Assembly (NCBI RefSeq): GCF_003265705.1
Contig: NW_020312817.1
Location: 46,355,627-46,419,626, forward strand
DNA from: Callorhinus ursinus
Lineage: Eukaryota; Chordata; Mammalia; Carnivora; Otariidae
Length of the DNA stretch: 64,000 nt
Reading direction: 5' to 3'
In this document: piece by piece, positions 1 to 11,479 of the stretch
Position numbering within the stretch: the stretch's first letter is position 1
Layout of the letters: the number at the start of each line of letters is the position of its first letter
Notes under the pieces: model-generated
The model's input: the letters and a program-made list of their open reading frames with translations, nothing else
What the model was told of the DNA's origin: nothing
Databases searched by the model: none
Program-made: the position numbers and the translations under genes

Positions 1-2111
1 TTATAGGTCTGTTCAGGTTTTCTATTTCTTCCTGGTTCAATTTTGGTAGTTGATACATCTCTAGGAATGCACCCATTTCTTCCAGGTTATCTAATTTGCT
101 GGCATAGAGTTGCTCATAATATGTTCTTATAATTGTTTGTATTTCTTTGGTGTTGGTTGTGATCTCTCCTCTTTCATTCATGATTTTGTTGATTTGGGTC
201 ATTTCTCTTTTCTTTTTGATCAGTCTGGCCAGGGGTTTATCAATCTTGTTAATTCTTTCAAAGAACCAGCTCCTAGTTTCGTTGATCTGTTCTACTGTTC
301 TTTTGGTTTCTAGTTCATTGATTTCTGCTCTGATCTTTATGATTTCTCTTCTCCTGCTGGGTTTAGGCTTTATTTGCTGTTCTTTCTCCAGCTCCTTTAG
401 GTGTAGGGTTAGGTTGTGTATTTGAGACCTTTCTTGTTTCTTGAGAAAGGCTTGTATTGCTATATACTTTCCTCTCAGGACTGCCTTTGCTGTATCCCAA
501 AGATTTTGAACAGTTGTGTTTTCATTTTCATTGGTTTCCATGAATTTTTTTAATTCTTCTTTAATTTCTTGGTTGACCCATTCATTCTTTAGTAGGATGC
601 TCTTTAGCCTCCATGTATTTGAGTTCTTTCCGACTTTCCTCTTGTGGTTGAGTTCTAGTTTCAAAGCATTGTGGTCTGAAAATATGCAGGGAATGATCCC
701 AATCTTTTGGTACCGATTGAGACCTGATTTGTGACCTAGGATGTGATCAATTCTGGAGAATGTTCCATGGGCACTAGAGAAGAATGTGTATTCCGTTGCT
801 TTGGGATGGAATGTTCTGAATATGTCTGTGAAGTCCATTTGGTCCAGTGTGTCATTTAAAGTCTTTATTTCCTTGTTGATCTTTTGCTTAGATGATCTGT
901 CCATTTCAGTCAGGGGGGTGTTAAAGTCCCCCAGTATTATTGTATTGTTGTCAATGTGTTTCTTTGCTTTTGTTATTAATTGCCTTATATAATTGGCTGC
1001 TCCCATGTTTGGGGCATAGATATTTACAATTGTTAGATCTTCTTGTTGGATAGACCCTTTAAGTAGGATATAGTGTCCTTCCTCATCTCTTATTACAGTC
1101 TTTGGTTTAAAATCTAGTTTGTCTGATATAAGGATTGCCACCCCAGCTTTCTTTTGGTGTCCATTAGCATGGTAAATGGTTTTCCACCCCCTCACTTTGA
1201 ATCTGGGGTTGTCTTTGGGTCTAAAATGAGTCTCTTGCAGACAGCATATTGATGGGTCTTGTTTTTAATCCAATCTGATAGCCTGTGTCTTTTGATTGGG
1301 GCATTTAGCCCATTTACATTCAGGGTAACTATTGAAAGGTATGAATTTAGTGCCAGTGTATTGCCTGTAAGGTGACTCTTACTGTATGTTGTCTGTGTTC
1401 CTTTCTGATCTTTGCTGCTTTTAGGCTCTCTCTTTGCTTAGAGGACCCCTTTCAATATTTCTTGGGGGGTGGTTTCATGTTTGCAAATTCCTTTAGTTTC
1501 TGTTTGTTCTGGAAGCTTTTTATCTCTCCTTCTATTTTCAGTGACAGCCTAGCTGGATATAGTATTCTTGGCTGCATATTTTTCTTGTTTAGTGCTCTGA
1601 AGATATCTTGCCAGTCCTTTCTGGCCTGCCAGGTCTCTGTGGATAGGTCTGTTGCCAATCTAATATTTCTACCATTGTAGGTTACATATCTCTTCTCCCG
1701 AGCTGCTTTCAGGATTTTCTCTTTGTCTCTGAGACTCGTAAGTTTTACTATTAGATGTCGGGGTGTTGACCTATTATTATTGATTTTGAGAGGGGTTCTC
1801 TGTGCCTCCTGGATTTTGATGCCTGTTTCCTTCCTCACATTAGGGAAATTCTCTGCTATTATTTGCTCCAATATACCTTCTGCCCCCCTCTCTCTCTCTT
1901 CTTCTTCTGGGATCCCAATTATTCTAATGTTGTTTCGTCTTATCGTATCACTTATCTCTGGAATTCTGCCCTCGTGATCTTGTAGTTGTTTCTCCCTCTT
2001 TTTCTCAGCCTCTTTATTTTCTATCCTTTGGTCTTCTATTTCACTGATTCTCTCTTCTGCCTCATTTATCCTAGCATTCAGTGCCCCCATTTTTGATTGG
2101 ACCTCATCACT
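1..2111 (-). mobile_element. L1 LINE, antisense, 3' part outside the window
   Basis: On the minus strand this reads as the end of ORF1 (about 2111 down to 1452), the inter-ORF region, then the start of ORF2 with endonuclease and the first part of reverse transcriptase, running off the window at position 1. It aligns by eye with the L1 at 42.6-50.1 kb: position 1 corresponds to about 45,763 there. ORF2 is broken here, as no long frame covers the endonuclease. The 5' end is not a normal L1 5' end: it joins a SINE head at about 2111. I see carnivore-type L1; the subfamily is not determined. Confidence 0.93.
1452..2111 (-). pseudogene. L1 ORF1 C-terminal two thirds (RNA-binding chaperone), 5' part replaced by SINE
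   Basis: ORF1p is the nucleic-acid chaperone that coats L1 RNA. This open frame holds the end of the coiled coil (heptad-rich stretch with NARINEAEERISEIEDQ), then the RRM domain (NNIRIIGIPEEEE) and the C-terminal domain (LRDKEKILKAAREKR, then DLSTETWQARKDW). It stays open for 230 codons, but the first 13 or so codons come from the antisense of the attached SINE, starting MAHLVKRLPLA. The normal N-terminus (MTRWKKSPQQKEQEAV in the copy at 50.9 kb) is missing, so this cannot be a working ORF1p. The open frame is unusual for a dead copy and suggests a fairly young insertion. Confidence 0.9.
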
Positions 2112-2155
2112 AGCCAAAGGCAGTCTCTTAACCAAGTGAGCCACCCAGGCGCCCC
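2112..2155 (-). mobile_element. SINE head (44 bp) fused to L1 5' end
   Basis: The minus strand reads GGGGCGCCTGGGTGGCTCAC followed by the rest of the tRNA-derived head down to TTTGGCT, where L1 ORF1 sequence begins at once. The SINE body, pyrimidine tract and A-tail are absent. A SINE that inserted into L1 would keep its 3' tail, so this is better explained as one chimeric cDNA. Confidence 0.88.
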
Positions 2156-4095
2156 AATGGTGGGGTATTTTTAATAAATATTCTATTATTACTTCAAAAG
2201 ATGAGACATGTAAAAATTACAGAAGAAACAAATATGTCTTGCAAAGAAGTGCCAGCTCTTAATTCTCTGGAAGCTTTGTGTAGGACAAAGAAGTACCTTA
2301 TGCTTTCTAATGCCTACAGATCTCTATGTTAGTACTCAAATATTTTACAAAGTGTACTCTGTTGTTGTCTCTTACATTTATCTTTTAAATATTCAGTCTG
2401 CTTTCCCTAATTCATCGTTACTTACTATAGGAAATAAGAATAAATGATTTGCTTTTATCATGTGTATATAATATGTATATATCATAGATATATAAATGCA
2501 TAAATATAATTTATATATAAATATATAATATACATTAGTATTATAATTCATATATAAAATTATTAAGAAACCATTGAATACTGTTAAATGTGCCAAAATA
2601 TATAGACATATATTAGAAATAAATTGTAAGACAAAGATTGATGAAGACAGTAATAGCTGGGAATAGCATAATAAGTGAAAAATTAGCTAATTCTGGAAAT
2701 GCTAACATTTGATTAATTACAAAATAAAGAAAATTTTAATTATACATTATTAGCAAAATAAACTTGAGAGAAAAATAAAATATTAAAATAAAAAATTAAA
2801 ATAAAATGAATTAATTAAAATATTATTTTTGTTTGTAAGTTTATATTTTATTTATAAAAACATTAATTTCATATACAGTGACACAGAGTTAATATGTTAA
2901 CATGAATTAATTGTAAGAATAAAATTCTATATAAGTCATGAATCAACACCTCACTTACAAAATTTAGATTTTAAATTCATTAAGAATTATTCTTTTGATT
3001 ATAATGTAACATTATTAGACAAAGATAATGAAATCTGCTCATAATATATTTGTTTAACAAAGATAGGTAGAAATCTATTTGGAATAGCATTTCTTAAGTC
3101 TGAGAGTGGAGAGACTTCAACCTAGAATATGAGGGCTTATAAATTTTAAAATTATTATGAGACGTGCCTTTTTACAATTCAGGAGAATTCAATTCAAATA
3201 CGAATACATGAATATATGGATATGTAATTTTACTTATCCTTCGATAAAGCATGGAAACGCAGCATTTAGAAAGTGTCCACTTCCTTCCCAACTACAGGAA
3301 AATCACAATTATGAAAGAAAATATTCTTTTATTTGTAATATTTAAAAAGAAAATAAGAGAACTAGCTTTTTTGAAATGAAGCTAATACTTTTGTCATAGA
3401 CACCACTATGTATATATTTATGTATTTAAATGGAATAAACCTTGATTTGTCCATTGAGATGTATGTTAGGATGAGCAAAAATCATCAGTATTTTATACCA
3501 TAAAAATTACAGCAAGATATACTTGTGTTTTATTTCATTACCATTATGGAATTTTGCCTTATATTACAAATTTATCCTTTGTTTAAGAATTTACCTTCTA
3601 TTTACTTTTTTCCTCCACCAGGAATATATTCTCGGTCTATTACTTTCATGAGAAGGCATATACATAGTATTTGGAAAGACATTTACAAGTGAACACATTT
3701 ATTAATTCCTGCAGTGTTTCTGAAAGAAGGTTAACTACCTTGTAAATTCCAGGAATTCTGCTGAATTCTGAAGATAAAACATACACATTTCTATAGAAAC
3801 TCAGCAAATGGAGAAAATCCATTTAACTATGAGATGGAGGAAGAAATGTAAGTATTTAGTAATATAAATACAGCCATAATCCAAAATAAGACTTATTTAA
3901 ATGTAAAGTTTATTTTTTTTTACCTAGTATAGTAGAGCCTCAAAAATTAATTTTGGGTTTGTTATCACAAAAAAAAAACCAAGTGATGTTTGTGTATTGG
4001 GTGTGTATGAACTAATATTCATAGTCACATACTCTTTCAAACAATTTCAAAGCAGAGAGAGAGGAGGTATATATACTAAGATACATCTCTCCCTC
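2156..4095. other. AT-rich sequence without recognised gene or repeat
   Basis: Very AT-rich DNA. A TATATA-rich low-complexity tract lies at about 2456-2560. The short open frames here show no composition or motif that suggests coding. I see nothing else that I can name. Confidence 0.6.
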
Positions 4096-4189
4096 TTTCC
4101 GTTTTTTTTTTTTTTTGTCTTTTTGTCTTTTGGACCTGCCTCTATTTTTTTTTCTTTCTTTCACTCATGAGATTTGTATAAGAGATTAA

Positions 4190-4560
4190 TATGTACATAG
4201 AGTTTTTGTTTTAGTTTTAAGGAAATACAATGTTTACAAAATCTGAATAAATGTCCTCACACTGTAACTTGATACTTGTATTAAATATGTTTTTACATAC
4301 ATCCACATTGATACATGTAGCTTTAGTTTACATGTTTGTGTGTAGGGTGTTCCAGTGTATAAATAAAACTTTTATTAATTTATTATCCCAGAGTAGAATA
4401 GTTTTTATTTGTTTTGTTTAGCTATTGGAAAAAGGATTGCAATGAACATCTTTAGATACATTTTCTTAGGTATGGATGTCTGTTCAAGAATTTCTCTTGG
4501 TAGACACTGAGAATTAGAATTTTCCAGTGTTCAGGGCATGCTTTTTTATTTGTCTAAAGT
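4190..4560 (-). mobile_element. ancient L1 3' end, antisense
   Basis: The segment follows the familiar order of an old mammalian L1 (L1M-type) 3' end read in antisense: a CACATTGATACATGTAG-like stretch, then GCTATTGG and GCAATGAACATCTTTAG, then TTCTTAGGTATGGATG. Divergence is high. A pyrimidine-rich T tract at about 4090-4160 precedes it. Family assignment is from memory of the consensus. Confidence 0.5.
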
Positions 4561-5731
4561 AGTCTTCTGCTAGGCCTCAGGTTCCAACTGTAAGGCTAGA
4601 TTAATGCTGTGCCAGTTTGTTGGGAATAATAGTACAGTTTTGCTTTGGTGGCTGGAGTGGGCAGCACAAAAATATGTATTTCCCTTGACTGGAAAATTTG
4701 TAATAATTTAGGAAATCCAGATTTCAAGAGTAATCATATCGAGAAAGAATGCATTTGTTAACTTTCCTTCTTCCTGACAGCTATCACGTATCTACATTGG
4801 ATATCTAATCCTGTTGAACTGCTCTGTGCAACTCTGCTTCTTCATAATCTATAGGAAATTTTGAGAGTCCATGTTAAATATGCATATGTATTCTGTTACG
4901 GAACACAAGTCTTGTCTCTACATAATCTGTCCTTGGTTGTAATTTAGGGTGTGTAATTATTCAAAAATGCAATTAGTACAATATGAGATATCATGAATGA
5001 TTTTTCATGTGTCTTTATTAGAAGCAAGCACAGATTTTGCTCAACAGACTAAATGAGCCTTATCTTTGTTGTCTTCATTTATCTACAACTGCTGCTCCAA
5101 TTCCACCTTAGAAAGGGTCTCATCTCTTTCCTTTCTCAAGGCTTTTACAGTAATCCTGGTTTCATGTTTTGTTTTTACATTACCCTCAAGCATACTGAAA
5201 ACATATTACTAGTTAAGTATGATACAAATAATTAAGTCAATGAGGTTGTGACAGATTAATTTATTAAACAACTAAATGTGGATATTTTGTGGCTCCTACC
5301 TCATCTCCACAGTCTTACCACCTTCCTGAGATTTTTTTTAATTATGAGTATAGTCAACTCTGCTTTCAGATTCCCAAAATTAACTGGGGGTGTATATCAC
5401 AGTTTCTACTAGTGCAGGAATGGAGTACCTTCTCAGAGCCCCTTCTGTGTTTAAACATTTTTATTTCCTCTTATAAATTATTTTTCTCTACCACATGTAA
5501 AATCTTTATTTTGGTAATGGTATGATACAGTTTGGGGAAACCTTTTCCTTACGTCCATTGTGTCATCAATTTTGCATTTACCAGGTCTTAACTTCTGGAA
5601 ATAACAGAGCCAACATCTGGCCTTTTTTCCCTTCTGATCATTCTTCTCTTCCTTGAGGACATAGCATAAAATACCTTCATTAGATTCAAGGGCTAAAGTG
5701 TTATGCAAGTATTAAAAAAAACAGGACAACA
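4561..5731. other. no gene or repeat recognised
   Basis: Moderately AT-rich, apparently low-copy DNA. Several frames of 60-78 codons occur but overlap on opposite strands and have no recognisable motif. Confidence 0.55.
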
Positions 5732-5947
5732 GGGGCTCCTGAGTGGGTTAGTCAGTTGGGCCTCCAGTTTTTGATTTGGGCTCAGGTCATGATATCAGGG
5801 TTGTGGGATTGAACCCTTGCATCAAGCTCCATGCTAAGCAGGGAATCTGCTTGAGATTCTTTCCCTCTGCTCCTCCCCTCCCCCACTCTAGAGGTTCTCT
5901 CTCTCTCTCAATAAATTAATCAATCTAAAAAAAAGCAAAACAAAAAA
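5732..5947 (+). mobile_element. CAN-SINE, sense, diverged
   Basis: Starts GGGGCTCCTGAGTGGGTTAG, followed by a CTCAGGTCATGATATCAGGG body, CTGCTTGAGATTCT, a pyrimidine tract, TCTCTCTCAATAAATTAATC and an A-rich tail. It differs noticeably from the younger copies. No clear target-site duplication. Confidence 0.9.
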
Positions 5948-6688
5948 GGATGTATGTTGATATGTAAACACAAAATAAATTAGTTCTCAGATTACATGTC
6001 TGGCCTTGATATGGTGAGATGATCTGGAATTACCCTTGATTATAAACAACTAGAAAACAAGAACAAATCAAAATATATATTTTAATTTATTGAATAAACA
6101 GTGGAGGAATGTGATTCCTGAAAAAAGGGAAACAAATTATGTATGCCTCACTGTAACCTAGTCTTTCTGCCTAAAGGAAATTCCTAAACTGTGCTATAGT
6201 AAGAGGGACAGAAAATAGTTTGGCAATCTATTTGAGAATTCATTATATAACATACAAAGAACTTAGTGTAGTCAAATTGATTTTGAAAAGAACAAAGTTG
6301 GAGGAATGACACTATGTGATTTGAAGACTATACAGTGAAAAATACATTTTGATCATATAGATCAATGGAACTGAATAGATAGGTCCATTCACATATGATT
6401 CATTGTTTTTTGACAAAATTCCAAAGATGACAAGTTAATATAATGAGAAAAGTATTTTCAACAAATGGCAATAGAACATACAGGTATTTATGTGGAAAAA
6501 ATAAGGAAAATCTGTTTTATCTCACATACCAAAAATTAATATCTCAATGGATTATAGACCTAAAATTAGGATATTTCTTACAGGTAGCATACAAAAGAAA
6601 TAATGACTTTTGGTTAGGAAAATACTTTTTAATAGTACACAAATGACTCAAATCATAAATGCCAAAGTATTTTAAAAACTGACTTTAT

Positions 6689-6706
6689 AAAAAAAGTAAA
6701 CTTCTG
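6689..6706 (+). repeat. target-site duplication, left copy
   Basis: AAAAAAAGTAAACTTCTG here is repeated exactly at 7498-7515 (one extra A precedes that copy). The two copies bracket the younger L1 and its appended segment. The old host L1 continues unbroken across the pair, which confirms that everything between was inserted. Confidence 0.9.
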
Positions 6707-7367
6707 ATGTGGTGTGTGTATATATATATATATATATAGATAGATAGATAGATAGATAGATATACACAATAGAATATTATGCAGCCATCAAAAGGAATGA
6801 GATCTTGCCATTTGCAACGATGTGGTTGGAACTGGAGGGTGTTATGCTGAGCGAAATAAGTCAATCCGAGAAAGACATGTATCATATGACCTCACTGATA
6901 TGAGGAATTCTTAATCTCAGGAAACAAACTGAGGGTTGCTGGAGTGGTGGGGGGTGGGAGGGATGGGGTGGCTGGGTGATAGACATTGAGGAGGGCATGT
7001 GCTATGGTGAGCGCTGTGAATTGTGCAAGACTGTTGAATCACAGATCTGTACCTCTGAAACAAATAATGCAATACATGTTAAGAAAAAAAAAAAAGAAGA
7101 TAGCAGGAGGGGAAGAATGAAGGGGGGAAATCAGAGGGGGAGACAAACCATGAGAGATGATGGACTCTGAAAAACAAACTAAGGGTTCTAGAGGGGAGGG
7201 GGGTAGGAGGATGGGTTAGCCTGGTGATGGGTATTAAAGAGGGCACGTTCTGCATGGAGCACTGAGGACACAAACAATGAATCATGGAACACTACATCAA
7301 AAACTAATGATGTAATGTATGGTGATTAATATAACAATAAAAAATAAAACAAAATAAAACAAAAAAG
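6707..7367 (+). mobile_element. 5'-truncated L1 3' end, sense
   Basis: Starts inside the last part of ORF2 (ATGTGGT, an expanded TA/GATA tract, then GAATATTATGCAGCCATC), continues through the end of ORF2 and the G-rich 3' UTR, and ends ATGATGTAATGTATGGTG, AATAACAATAAAA-type tail (first A-rich tail at about 7339-7367). It matches the antisense L1 3' ends at 42.1-43.4 kb and the copy at 59.1 kb. Confidence 0.9.
6712..6764 (+). repeat. microsatellite (GT)n(TA)n(GATA)n
   Basis: GTGTGTG, then about nine TA units, then about six GATA units. It sits at the same place in L1 ORF2 as the (TACA)n(AT)n array at 43,369, so the L1 sequence itself seeds microsatellites at this position. Confidence 0.9.
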
Positions 7368-7496
7368 CTGACCATGCAAGTGCTGGAGCAGATGCAGAAC
7401 AACTGAAACACTCATATTTTGCTTGTGGGAATAAAATGGTACAGCCACTTTATATAACAATTTGTTTTTGTTTTTTAATAAAAGTAAATGTACTTT
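7368..7496 (+). mobile_element. segment between first poly(A) and target-site duplication (probable 3' transduction)
   Basis: About 128 bp that lies after the L1 A-rich tail but before the second target-site copy. It contains an old L1 ORF2 fragment (GGGAATAAAATGGTACAGCC), then a T-rich stretch, AATAAA at about 7478, GTAAATGTACTTT and a second short A run that merges with the target-site copy. Its place inside the duplicated target site says it arrived with the L1. Confidence 0.7.
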
Positions 7497-7669
7497 AAAA
7501 AAAAGTAAACTTCTGCTTTTCTAAAGTTGATATTAGCAAATGAAAAGGCAACACACTTGGAAGAAATTGTTGCAAATCATATCTGATGAAGAACTTTTAT
7601 AGAAAATACATAAAGGACTTTTACAATTCAATTCTAAAGAAAATAATTATTTAAAAATGATCACAATAT

Positions 7670-7869
7670 GGGGCACCTGGGTGGCTCAGTTGGTTAAGTG
7701 TCTGCCTCTTGATTTTGACTCAGGTCATGATCTCAGGGTCCTGGAATTGAGCCCTGTGTTGGGCTCTGTGCTGAGTGGGGAGTCTGCTCGAAGATTTCTC
7801 TCCCTCTCCTTCTGCATATGCATGCACTCTCAATCTCTCTCTCAAATAAATGATTCAATCTTTAAAAAA
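7670..7869 (+). mobile_element. CAN-SINE, sense, in the old L1
   Basis: Complete SINE from GGGGCACCTGGGTGGCTCAG to CTCAAATAAATGATTCAATC and an A tail. Flanked by ATGATCACAATAT (7657-7669) and ATGAGCACAATAT (7870-7882), a 13-bp target-site duplication with one mismatch. Confidence 0.93.
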
Positions 7870-8323
7870 ATGAGCACAATATAGGAACAGATATATCACC
7901 ATGTAAGTAGTACAAATAGCTGGTAAGTGTATGAAAAGATGCTCAACATCATTATTCATTAGGGAGATGCAAATAAAAACCACAAAGAAATATTATTACA
8001 TAATAACAAGAATAACTAAAATTAGATTTTTTGATGATATGGTAATGTTAGGCTATGGAATAACTGCAACTCATATTGTTGGTAGAGATACAGAATGTTA
8101 CAGCCACTTTGGAAATAATTTGTCATTTTGCATGCATTTAAAATATTTATTTAACGTGGATTATTGTGATAGTTCCTCTTTTTTTTCCTTATAGTTCTTG
8201 TTTTGAAGTCTAGGTTTTTCCTAATATTAATATAGTCATTTCTACTTTCTTTTGATTAAAATGTAAATGGTGTCTTTATTTAATCTGTTAACTTTTAACT
8301 TCTCTGTGTCTTTATATTTAAGG

Positions 8324-8512
8324 TTTTTTTTTTTTAAGATTTTATTTATTTGAGAGAGAGAGTGAGCGAAAGCAAGAGCAAGTGGAGGGACAGAGGGAGA
8401 AGCAGGCTCCCCACTGAGCAGGGAGCCTAATGCAGGGCTTGATCCCAGGACCCTGGGATTAGGACCTGAGCCAAAGGCAGTCACTTAACCAGCTGAACCA
8501 CCCAGGCACCCC
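8324..8512 (-). mobile_element. CAN-SINE, antisense
   Basis: Left end is the T tail followed by AAGATTTTATTTATTTGAGAG; right end is CCACCCAGGCACCCC, the antisense SINE head. Body intact. Flanks share only TAAGGT, a short possible target-site duplication. Confidence 0.93.
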
Positions 8513-9435
8513 TAAGGTGTTTCTTACATACGGTGTTCAGTAAGGTCTTTTTTTTCACCCCTATTTGACAATTTCTGCTTTAAATTGGTGTAGTTATGCT
8601 ATTTGTGTTTAAAAGGAATCATGTCGAACTTGATTCTGATACACACATAAGTTACTTTGAATCAATTCATGTCTTCCAAAACTTATTTAAACTATATTAG
8701 GAAATGTCCAGCGCAGCCTTCAGTCTGGGACTAATTTACTCCCACTACTAAAGCAATAACCTCTGAGTACTTGACATTATATTCTGTTTATGATGAGTTC
8801 TGTTTATTCTGGTCTGTGGTAACTAACTCTTCCCAGCTTATGTGAATTTCAGGAGTCTTTTACCCATTGCTTTCTGATGGTTCTTTCTCTAACATGGATA
8901 GTGAGTATAATCAACCAAAGACTTGAGCAGGCCCATCCACAGATCTTTGTCCTTCTCTGTCCATCTATCTTGTCTAAGGTATTTTGACCTGTCAATTCTA
9001 GCTGCCTTTCTAAAGTTTAACTCTTTGTCTTTTAATTCATCCAGTTTCCTAGTTGTTTGAGGTAGGAGGTGACTTTCAGTCTCTATTACTGTCATGACAG
9101 GAAGTAGTATTTGGTTGTTAATATTTTAGTGAACAAATAATGGATCCATCTCTAGGTTATTTTATCAGCATCACTAAAGAATTGTTTGTGAAAATTGTTA
9201 ATTTATGATAACCATATTTCTCTTATCTTTCCTTAAATAACATGAAACTCACTCACCTGATGATTGATTACCCTTCATTTTGGCTCATCATAAGGTAATT
9301 CTTGGAGAGGCTTTGTTTGTATGTGTGAAGAAAACTAAATGTAATTTTGAATATATATCACAACTTAACATACAGCTTCCTACTAAAGTATGGAACACTA
9401 AAGGCTTATCAATTGAATTCATTAAAAAGAGAACA
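8513..9435. other. no gene or repeat recognised
   Basis: Low-copy-looking DNA. It has no long frame and no recognised consensus. The 68-codon minus frame at 8889-9095 has no recognisable motif. Confidence 0.5.
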
Positions 9436-9482
9436 GGGGCACCTGGGTAGCTCAGTTGGTTGAGTGGCCGACTTTTGGTCTC
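9436..9482 (+). mobile_element. SINE head only, sense, left arm of an inverted pair
   Basis: GGGGCACCTGGGTAGCTCAG through CGACTTTTGGTCTC, then the sequence turns directly into the antisense body of another SINE. No body, no tail. Confidence 0.88.
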
Positions 9483-9611
9483 AAGCAGACTCCCCGCTGC
9501 ACGTGGAGCCTGAGTCAAGGCTTGATCTCACAACCCTGAGATCATGCCCTGCTCTAAAATCAAGAGTCCAGCAGGCGTCGGAAGCTTAACCGACTGAGCC
9601 ACCCAGGCGCC
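9479..9611 (-). mobile_element. SINE lacking tail, antisense, right arm of an inverted pair
   Basis: Reads on the plus strand as CTCAAGCAGACTCCCCGCTG, then GAGCCTGAGTC, TTGATCTCACAACCCTGAGA, ATCAAGAGTC and ends GAGCCACCCAGGCGCC. This is the older SINE body type, also seen at 23.7 and 62.3 kb. The pyrimidine tract and A-tail are missing; the join to the sense head is at TCTCA. Confidence 0.88.
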
Positions 9612-11478
9612 ACCTCTCCTCTTCATAACATCACTCATTGGATTTAGAGCCCACTTTAAATCTAGGGTGATTTCATCTTGAGATCCTTAAGTGATTACAT
9701 ATACAAATAACCTATTTCCATATAAGATCCCATTCTGAGGCTTTTCAATCCATTACACTGTACCTTAAATAAAATGCAGATTTTTTTCAATTTAGGCAAA
9801 TTTTTGGCAAGCAACAGAGACTTACTCAAGATAGTTCAAATATAAGAAGCTCATTATACAAAGAGTAAATGGAATATTAGGGAAGAACAAGAATATAAAT
9901 CATAAAGAGAATGAATAAAGAAAACATAAAAAAGTAAGACCAAGATCATTGAAACTTAGAATGAATATATTTTTTAAGCTGTATTGGTAAGAGGGTAAAA
10001 TGTGGTTACCCATGGATCCTGAATTTGCATTCTAAAGATAGAATAAATTATATAGATGAGCAAAAATTTTTACAGTAAATTTTCTGCTATTATTACAATA
10101 TTAAAAAACAAGAAAATACTTAAAAAGTACTATATAAATTATTTTATATACATACAATGGGTGGAAAGTTAAATGATGTTTGAAAAAAATTACATTAATT
10201 GTCAGAAAACACATATATATTTAAACTAAAGAAAAAGTTAAAATAATAAAACATCATTAATTATGTGCTGGAAAAATAAAAAAAAATAGCTTAAGACTTT
10301 TCAATGAAATTTAAGTCTTAATCCATAGTCTTAGATCAGTAATGAGAGGTAGTTCTTTAATAACATTTTTACTTATTTCAGTGTTATTGATCTGGTCTGG
10401 CCTCCTGCAAATATTGATAGTTCTACCAATCAATATTTTCAAGGATTTTGGCATAGGCTATAATATACAATTATTTTTTTCTAATCTCTTGATTACCTAT
10501 AGTTATATTTTTTAGCTGTACTAGTGTATATTTATATCTTTTTCCTTTTTAATTCATCAGTCTTAGTGGAATTTAACTATTCCATTGATTTTTTTAACTA
10601 TATGTTTTATAAAATAGTTTTGTGTTATTGTTTATAAATGAGCTGTTTAGGATTAACAAAATCTGTATGTGTATATTTGGGGAATTAGGGCATGGAAATC
10701 ATTGGAACCGAACACAAATAAGGAGCTTCTGTGCTCTGTGGGAATGGCTTTACCCTGAGAAAGGAAATAATCTGGCATGTTTAGCTAGCCCCAGCAGTTA
10801 ACTTAAGAGTAACATGTAGTTGGTACGTCCAGGTACAATGTCATGGCTGTTGCTAACAACTATTGAAAATACAGACCCATTAGTAGAATTTATCCAAGCT
10901 AAAGAGAAAAAACCTATAGGTGAAACCTATTAAAAGCCAACACTGAGATTCAAGTAATCCTGCTATGAGATCCTTTCAAAAGTGTTGAAATCAAAAGAAA
11001 TACATTTCCCTACCTATTTTACAGTGAAGTAAGCATCATCTTATTTTACTTTATTGCTGAGTGGAGTAGATGTCTTAAAAGAATCTGGCATGAGTAGAAA
11101 ATGAGAGCTTGCCCTGGAACAGAGCACCTGTGATGCTAGGCCCCTAAGTGGAATGGAGGAGAAATTGCAGCTCCTGAGCACGGCAGCAGCTGCTGTGTGA
11201 GTGATAACCGAAGCACTAAAAATATGTGCTGGCTACCAACAGTGAGATTTTTCTCAATCATGGGAGAATGCAGGTTTCTTTTGTATAGTTTTTTTACTTG
11301 ATTGTACTTTTTTAAACTATTGTACAATAAGATTGAATTTTATGTACATAGTTATAATAATGAAAATTTTACTATGGAAATAATTTTACATGAAAAAGCA
11401 TACATTCACTTAAAAATTCTAAAAGACTCACAACTACACAAATATATCAATATTGTTTGGAACACACAGTTTTTCTAA
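9612..11478. other. AT-rich, no gene or repeat recognised
   Basis: AT-rich to about 10,680 and then more balanced composition. The frames are short and unremarkable. The more balanced part at about 10,680-11,330 looks low-copy and contains no open frame above 63 codons. Confidence 0.55.
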
Positions 11479-11479
11479 G

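Larger units (their letters stand above)
6240..8165 (+). mobile_element. ancient L1 ORF2 remnant, sense, interrupted twice
   Basis: Old L1 ORF2 C-terminal half, recognisable as AAAGTTGGAGGAATGACACT, ATAGATCAATGGAACTGAATAG, TTTTCAACAAATGGCAATAG, then GTAAACTTCTGCTTTTC, TATGAAAAGATGCTCAACATC and GGTTATGGAATAACTGC-like blocks in the right order. It is split at 6706/7497 by a younger L1 and at 7669/7870 by a SINE. Many stops and indels; no function remains. Confidence 0.8.

Noticed and set aside
9479..9611. Tail-less antisense SINE as a tRNA gene
   Set aside because: The tRNA-like part is the SINE head; it does not form an intact cloverleaf and matches the dispersed SINE family.
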